Assembly: GCA_023375675.1 (NCBI GenBank)
Contig: JALQBC010000003.1
Coordinates: 1,054,001 to 1,118,000, forward strand
Direction: 5' to 3'
Source of the DNA: Cytospora piceicola
Lineage: Eukaryota; Ascomycota; Sordariomycetes; Diaporthales; Cytosporaceae
DNA: 64,000 nucleotides
The notes below the pieces were generated by a model, which searched no databases, was not told the DNA's origin, and worked only from the letters and a program-made list of their open reading frames with translations. The position numbers were made by a program, and so were the translations under genes. This document shows, one piece after another, positions 59,910 through 64,000 of this stretch (its first letter is position 1; each line of letters begins with the position of its first letter).

Positions 59910-60368
59910 GGGCTCCTGGCAGGTAGTAGCGACAAGAACGAGTTGGATACGTCAGTGACGTCTAACAGAACATCAGGGAGGTTGTGGTAGGAATCAAGAG
60001 GCGGTTGAAGGGATGGGCGTGTGGAAATGGGTTGCTGTTTTTGGCAAACAAAGCAAAAGTGATTAGGTAGGTAGTCAAAGTGCTCCAGCCCAAAGTGCAG
60101 AAAGGAAACATGGGGAGGAGGAGCTGTTCCTGTTCCTGTACTAGTACAATATTCCCTGACATTTTTAGCGCGTCGCTTTGAGCTTCCGAGCTTTATGCTT
60201 GGGGCAGCGCTGAACCTTGACTGGACCCACTCTCGCGCCTGCTGCAGCGGTCGCCCAGGGCAGCTTCAATTACCTACCCAGGGTACTTACTTACACAGGC
60301 AGCGCAACACTCTTCCGACTTCTCTCCATTACAACCAATTCCACCACACAACACCATATTTCGTCACA
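59910..60368. promoter_or_regulatory. Shared divergent promoter of NUP82 and CBC2
   Basis: The spacer of 459 bp between the two divergent start codons is non-coding. The CBC2 side ends in a CA-rich leader (CACCACACAACACC). No specific factor site can be named. Co-regulation of the two genes is inference from the arrangement. Confidence 0.4.
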
Positions 60369-61017
60369 ATGTCGAGGCCGTACATCAGAAACACAGTCGA
60401 TCGCCTTGACCGGCCAAGTGCCTACTACAACAATCGGGTTGGTACCACCCCGCCCCCCCCTCCTCTCTCAAATCCCAAACCCCCCCAAGTATCCTCAAAA
60501 GGCTAATTGAAACACCCATTTCAAGCGCCGCCGCAACGACCAGCGCGATGGCGACTCGCACGACGCCAGCATGGAGCCCGAGCAGGCCCCGGAGGACCCC
60601 CTCGCGCACGCCACGACGCTCTACGTGGGCAACCTCTCCTTCTTCACGACCGAGGAGCAGGTCTACGAGCTGTTCTCCAAGTGCGGCGAGATCAAGCGGC
60701 TGGTCATGGGGCTGGACCGGTTCAACAAGACGCCGTGCGGCTTCTGCTTCGTCGAGTACTACACGCACCAGGAGGCCCTGGACTGCATGAAGTACATCGG
60801 CGGCACCAAGCTGGACGAGCGCATCGTCCGGACCGACCTGGACCCGGGCTTCGAGGAGGGGCGTCAGTACGGCCGGGGAAAGTCTGGTGGCCAGGTGCGG
60901 GACGAGTACCGTGACGACTACGATGAGGGCCGGGGTGGTCTGGGGCGGGCGATTGTGGAGCGAGGCGCAAGTCGAGATCGGTCTAGGGATGGTGACGAGT
61001 ACGGTCGGCTCAGGTAA
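60369..61017 (+). CDS. CBC2: Nuclear cap-binding complex small subunit Cbc2 (CBP20)
   Basis: Two exons, 60369-60437 and 60526-61017, giving 186 residues. The donor is a weak GTTGGT and the acceptor is TCAAG. The N-terminal [14 protein letters not shown] stretch and the RRM follow CBP20: RNP2 is LYVGNL (residues 55-60), RNP1 is CGFCFVEY, and the cap-stacking tyrosines lie in the N-terminal segment and RNP2. After the RRM comes the family-specific [30 protein letters not shown] tail, which closes over the m7G cap. The rest is Arg/Asp/Gly rich. With Cbc1 (CBP80) it binds the 5' cap of nascent RNA polymerase II transcripts and promotes splicing, 3' processing and export. Confidence 0.95.
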
Positions 61018-61604
61018 AGGTCGAATGAGACTGAGTATGGCTTGGCTACGAGCACGGCTGCGAGGGCATCAAGGCAGTTGGGATTATCATGAGAAGCCGC
61101 ATGAGTTGAGAATCGAGTAGGGCCACCACGGAGAATGACGTGCAGACTACAACAGCATTCGCAGGAATACCCCCAATGCCTCAGGCAAAGGATACAGGAG
61201 TGGAAAGGCGCAATTTTGGTCGCAATAATCGGACATGGATTGTTTGAGTTGTTTTGCATTGATTTCGATGGGGTCATTTGGCAAGAGAACTGTTGTCCGT
61301 CCATCTTCATCCATAATACATTCGTCTGGAGTCAACCTTACCAAAATGGAACCCTCATCTGGTCCACTGGCATCCTCGTCCAGCTCGCCGCTGAACCCAC
61401 GCCTCGGCCCTGATCGGCATGTAGGCGGTACCTTCTTCCTCGTGTTTAGGTATACCTGCTCCCGGTCCGTCTCACATCGCTGCTCCTCTTCCTCTTCCAG
61501 AATGTGTAGAATGAGTCCGCCGTGTTCGATAGGATAATGTATAAGAGCCCAAAACCCGTCGCTGCCTCCAGACCGCGTAGTCCATCTCGTCCCAGATTCG
61601 TCGT
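61018..61604 (-). other. Open reading frame continuing past the mL60 stop (61147-61604)
   Basis: On the minus strand an uninterrupted frame runs down to a TAG at 61147-61149. It is in frame with mL60 exon 1 read through its intron, and out of frame with mL60 exon 2. It has protein-like stretches such as DGFWALIHYPIEHGGLILHI, an acidic EEEEEQR patch and DEDGRTTVLLPNDPIEINA. It could be the 3' UTR of mL60, an alternative C-terminus or an overlapping gene. Bases 61018-61146 are the short spacer to CBC2. Confidence 0.3.
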
Positions 61605-62004
61605 CTAGTATCCAGGAGGGTTCAGGCGTTGAGAAACACGCGTCCACTTTGGCAACTCTGCAAGAAAACCCGACGTCAGCTAACCCGAACCTAGTCAGTC
61701 CAACACCGGGCGCGCGCAACATACTATGTATGCCCTTGCGATACCTCTTCTCCTTCCGGTCGAAGATGGTGTATTTGTCCTTGGCCAGCATCTCGTCCTC
61801 CGTGGGCATCTCGGCCCTCCACCTCTCCAGCGCCTTGACCGTCTCGCCCTTCTTCGCCAGCGCCGTCTCCAGCGTCTCGACCACCGAGTCGACGGCCCTG
61901 AGGCGGTGCCTCTGCCTCCGCTTCTGGAATTTGGACAGTCGCCAGGGGGTCTTCCACAGGAGACCGCTCCTTAGGGGGTTTGTGAATCTGAAGGGCCCGA
62001 ACAT
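61605..62004 (-). CDS. MRPL31: Mitochondrial large-subunit ribosomal protein mL60 (Mrpl31)
   Basis: Two exons, 62004-61725 and 61657-61605, giving 110 residues; GTATGT donor, TTGCAG acceptor, 67-nt intron. The start is the ATG of MFGPFRFTNPLRSGLLWKTPW; the frame is open further upstream but has no better start. The sequence is short, very basic and tryptophan-containing. It has the core WRLSKFQKRRQRHRLRAVD, a helix VVETLETALAKKGETVKAL, then MPTEDEMLAKDKYTIFDRKEKRYRKGIHK and the C-terminal KLPKWTRVSQRLNPPGY, which matches fungal mL60 in order and ending. It is a peripheral protein of the fungal mitoribosome large subunit with no bacterial counterpart. It diverges from TRS20 across 388 bp. Reading through the intron keeps the frame open for 193 more codons. 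Confidence 0.9.
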
Positions 62005-62392
62005 GGTGTGTGGTGTGCGTGCGTGGTTGATTGAAACACGCGGTTCGGAACGTTGTTTCGACACGGCGTTGAGGGATTGGAAATTTAGACTTGCCGGCCC
62101 CGAAACGGGGATGGACTGTCACAAAGAAGCTAAGAACCGCTCGCTAAGAATGACCGTGGGATACCGATTGCCTCCCCTGCAGCTTGGAGAGGGCGAGCCA
62201 ATCGATAAGCTTACCGGGAAACTGTGGGGCACGGTCCACCTCGCGGCAGCAGATGGGACCAGCCAGACTGCCAAGGTTGCAAAGGGCCCCCCGACCGCAT
62301 CCATCGCATTGCCATCAGTTGGAGGGGTTGCGACTAGGACAACGCAGAAAAGGGGACGACAAACTCCATAAGCAGATGATCGATCGATAACA
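62005..62392. promoter_or_regulatory. Divergent promoter of mL60 and TRS20
   Basis: A 388-bp non-coding spacer between two divergent start codons. The TRS20 leader ends CGATCGATAACA before the ATG. No factor-binding site can be assigned. Confidence 0.4.
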
Positions 62393-63022
62393 ATGTCGTA
62401 CTACTTCGCCATCATTGGCACCCAGGACAACCCCCTCTTCGAGCACGAGTTCGGCACTTCGAAGCAGGGCGGCGATGGCATGTCCCGCTTCTCGGACCAG
62501 GCCCGACACCTCAACCAGTTCGTCCTGCACAGCTCGCTGGACGTGGTTGAGGAGGTGCAATGGAACAACGGACAGATGTACGTCTGGGTTACACCTTCCA
62601 ACTACCCAGTTGCCATCCCTTCATCGTGGCCTCTCAAGCTTCCCAGGGCAACCAACACTGCTTAGTGTTCCGCCCCCGTGTCCACACAAGACTTACACAC
62701 TCAACCACGTCACAGGTACCTCAAGGTAATCGACAAGTTCTTCAGCAACTACATTTCATGCTTCATGACCGGCGGCAACGTCAAGTTCCTCCTGCTTCAC
62801 CAGCCCAGCGCCGGCCCCGCTACGGCCTCTTCGCGCTCCTCGACCTCCATCGCCGCAAACCCCACCAGCGCCGCCACCGAGGAGGCCATCAAGAACTTCT
62901 TCTTCGAGGTCTACGAGAACTGGATCAAGGCCATCATGAACCCCTTCTACAAGGCCAACATGGAGGTCAAGAGTCCCATCTTCAGGCAGAGGGTGGTTGC
63001 GGCAGGGAGGAAGTACTTGTAA
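62393..63022 (+). CDS. TRS20: TRAPP complex subunit Trs20 (sedlin/TRAPPC2)
   Basis: Two exons, 62393-62577 and 62716-63022, giving 163 residues; GTACGT donor, CACAG acceptor, joined at GQMYLKVIDKF. It begins MSYYFAIIGTQDNPLFEHEFG, followed by HLNQFVLHSSLDVVEEVQWN and KFFSNYISCFMTGGNVKFLLLH. It ends with the helix IKNFFFEVYENWIKAIMNPFY and the strand SPIFRQRVVAAGRKYL: the complete longin-like fold of sedlin. A Ser/Ala/Thr-rich loop (about 95-118) is longer than in yeast or human sedlin. Trs20 is a core TRAPP subunit that bridges TRAPP II/III-specific subunits to the Ypt1/Ypt31 exchange core in ER-Golgi and autophagic traffic. Confidence 0.96.
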
Positions 63023-63603
63023 CATAAACATAATATAGAGCTTGAGGTGGATGGCAGACTGCGGGTTAATTGTCGGGTGCAACAACCAATATACCCTGAT
63101 CGGAAGGAAGACGGGACGCGACGCTAGGAATGGGCGCTCGTACAATCATAAGGGATACATACCGTAAGGGTCACAGGAATTCGGTGTAGCAGACCCACAA
63201 CGTGGCACGCAAAGACGCGTGCTTGTGGCGGAAGTGACGGGGTTTTCAAGCAATATTTCACAAGCGCAATATGAACGGCACAAGTAGTTTGGTATGTTCA
63301 TCAAGTGTATTTCGCGGCGCACTTGTCTGACAAGCAAGGGCCGTTCTGCCAAATCCGACGCCCTATCAATCCGATTGATCCGTGAGTCCCCAACGCCGTA
63401 ATAGAAAAAACAATGTAGCATGAAGCCTCCGCCAAGTTTGCTGTATGACCAAACAAGTGCACTGAACCCCGACGGTCCCTGACCTATGGCTGTCTTGGCT
63501 CCTGCTTCCAGAAGCCGAGGCCTAGGAGAAAGCGGCGCGCAAGACCAACCAAATGCATCCTCCCCAAACGTCCCCGGTAGTGGTGTCGCGAAAGGCGAGA
63601 CGC
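63023..63603. other. Spacer between convergent TRS20 and histone H4 genes
   Basis: 3' flanks of both genes; no coding sequence recognised. I could not identify a metazoan-type histone 3' stem-loop next to the H4 stop, as expected for fungal polyadenylated histone mRNAs. Confidence 0.5.
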
Positions 63604-63979
<376 letters not shown>

Positions 63980-64000
63980 TCAGTATGAATGATGACAAAG

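Noticed and set aside
61018..61146. Possible transcription terminator or RNA gene between CBC2 and the mL60 overlap frame
   Set aside because: No stable hairpin with a T-run or RNA consensus could be seen by eye.

Overview
The window is nuclear DNA of a filamentous ascomycete, most likely a Sordariomycete. The evidence is interrupted genes with short GT-AG introns (about 52-140 nt, often with CTAAC-type branch sites), fungal-specific families (Hsp98-type ClpB, mL67/Mhr1, Pik1, Nup82, Pcl-type cyclin) and a histone H4 gene with introns at fungal positions. I cannot name the genus. I read 19 protein-coding genes (two cut by the window edges), one candidate small secreted peptide and one probable decayed coding fragment. 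I found no tRNA, rRNA, CRISPR array or intact transposon.

Left part (1-22 kb): the C-terminal tail of a Rab5-type GTPase; a RING protein with a very long RGG/RS/RD tail; the disaggregase Hsp98/Hsp104 diverging from the mitochondrial ribosomal protein mL67 (Mhr1); a sulfotransferase-like P-loop protein; a decayed coding fragment; a membrane-anchored prolyl 4-hydroxylase; and, after a 3.5-kb gene-free stretch, a Pho85-type (Pcl) cyclin. Middle part (22-36 kb): about 9.6 kb almost without genes, carrying microsatellites, short tandem arrays and a candidate 50-residue secreted peptide, then a single-pass membrane protein with a proline-rich/RS tail and an AT-rich spacer.

Right part (36-64 kb): a gene-dense housekeeping block. 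It holds the Paf1-complex subunit Ctr9, an alpha/beta hydrolase, the TBP repressor subunit NC2 alpha (Bur6/DRAP1), the phosphatidylinositol 4-kinase Pik1, two fungal proteins of unknown function, nucleoporin Nup82, the cap-binding subunit Cbc2, mitochondrial mL60, the TRAPP subunit Trs20 and histone H4 (first exon outside the window). Transcription and RNA handling (Ctr9, NC2 alpha, Cbc2, Nup82, H4) and membrane traffic (Rab5, Pik1, Trs20) recur, but every gene has its own promoter and I see no metabolic cluster.

The points most worth a second look are: an intron-retention/overlapping reading frame of 191-285 codons at mL60; a candidate secreted peptide in the gene-poor block; an open basic frame directly after the NC2 alpha stop codon; a repeated SRVGR motif in the membrane protein; and clusters of nested TACCTAGGTA palindromes confined to intergenic DNA. 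All exon borders were read by eye from splice consensus and frame continuity, not from transcripts.
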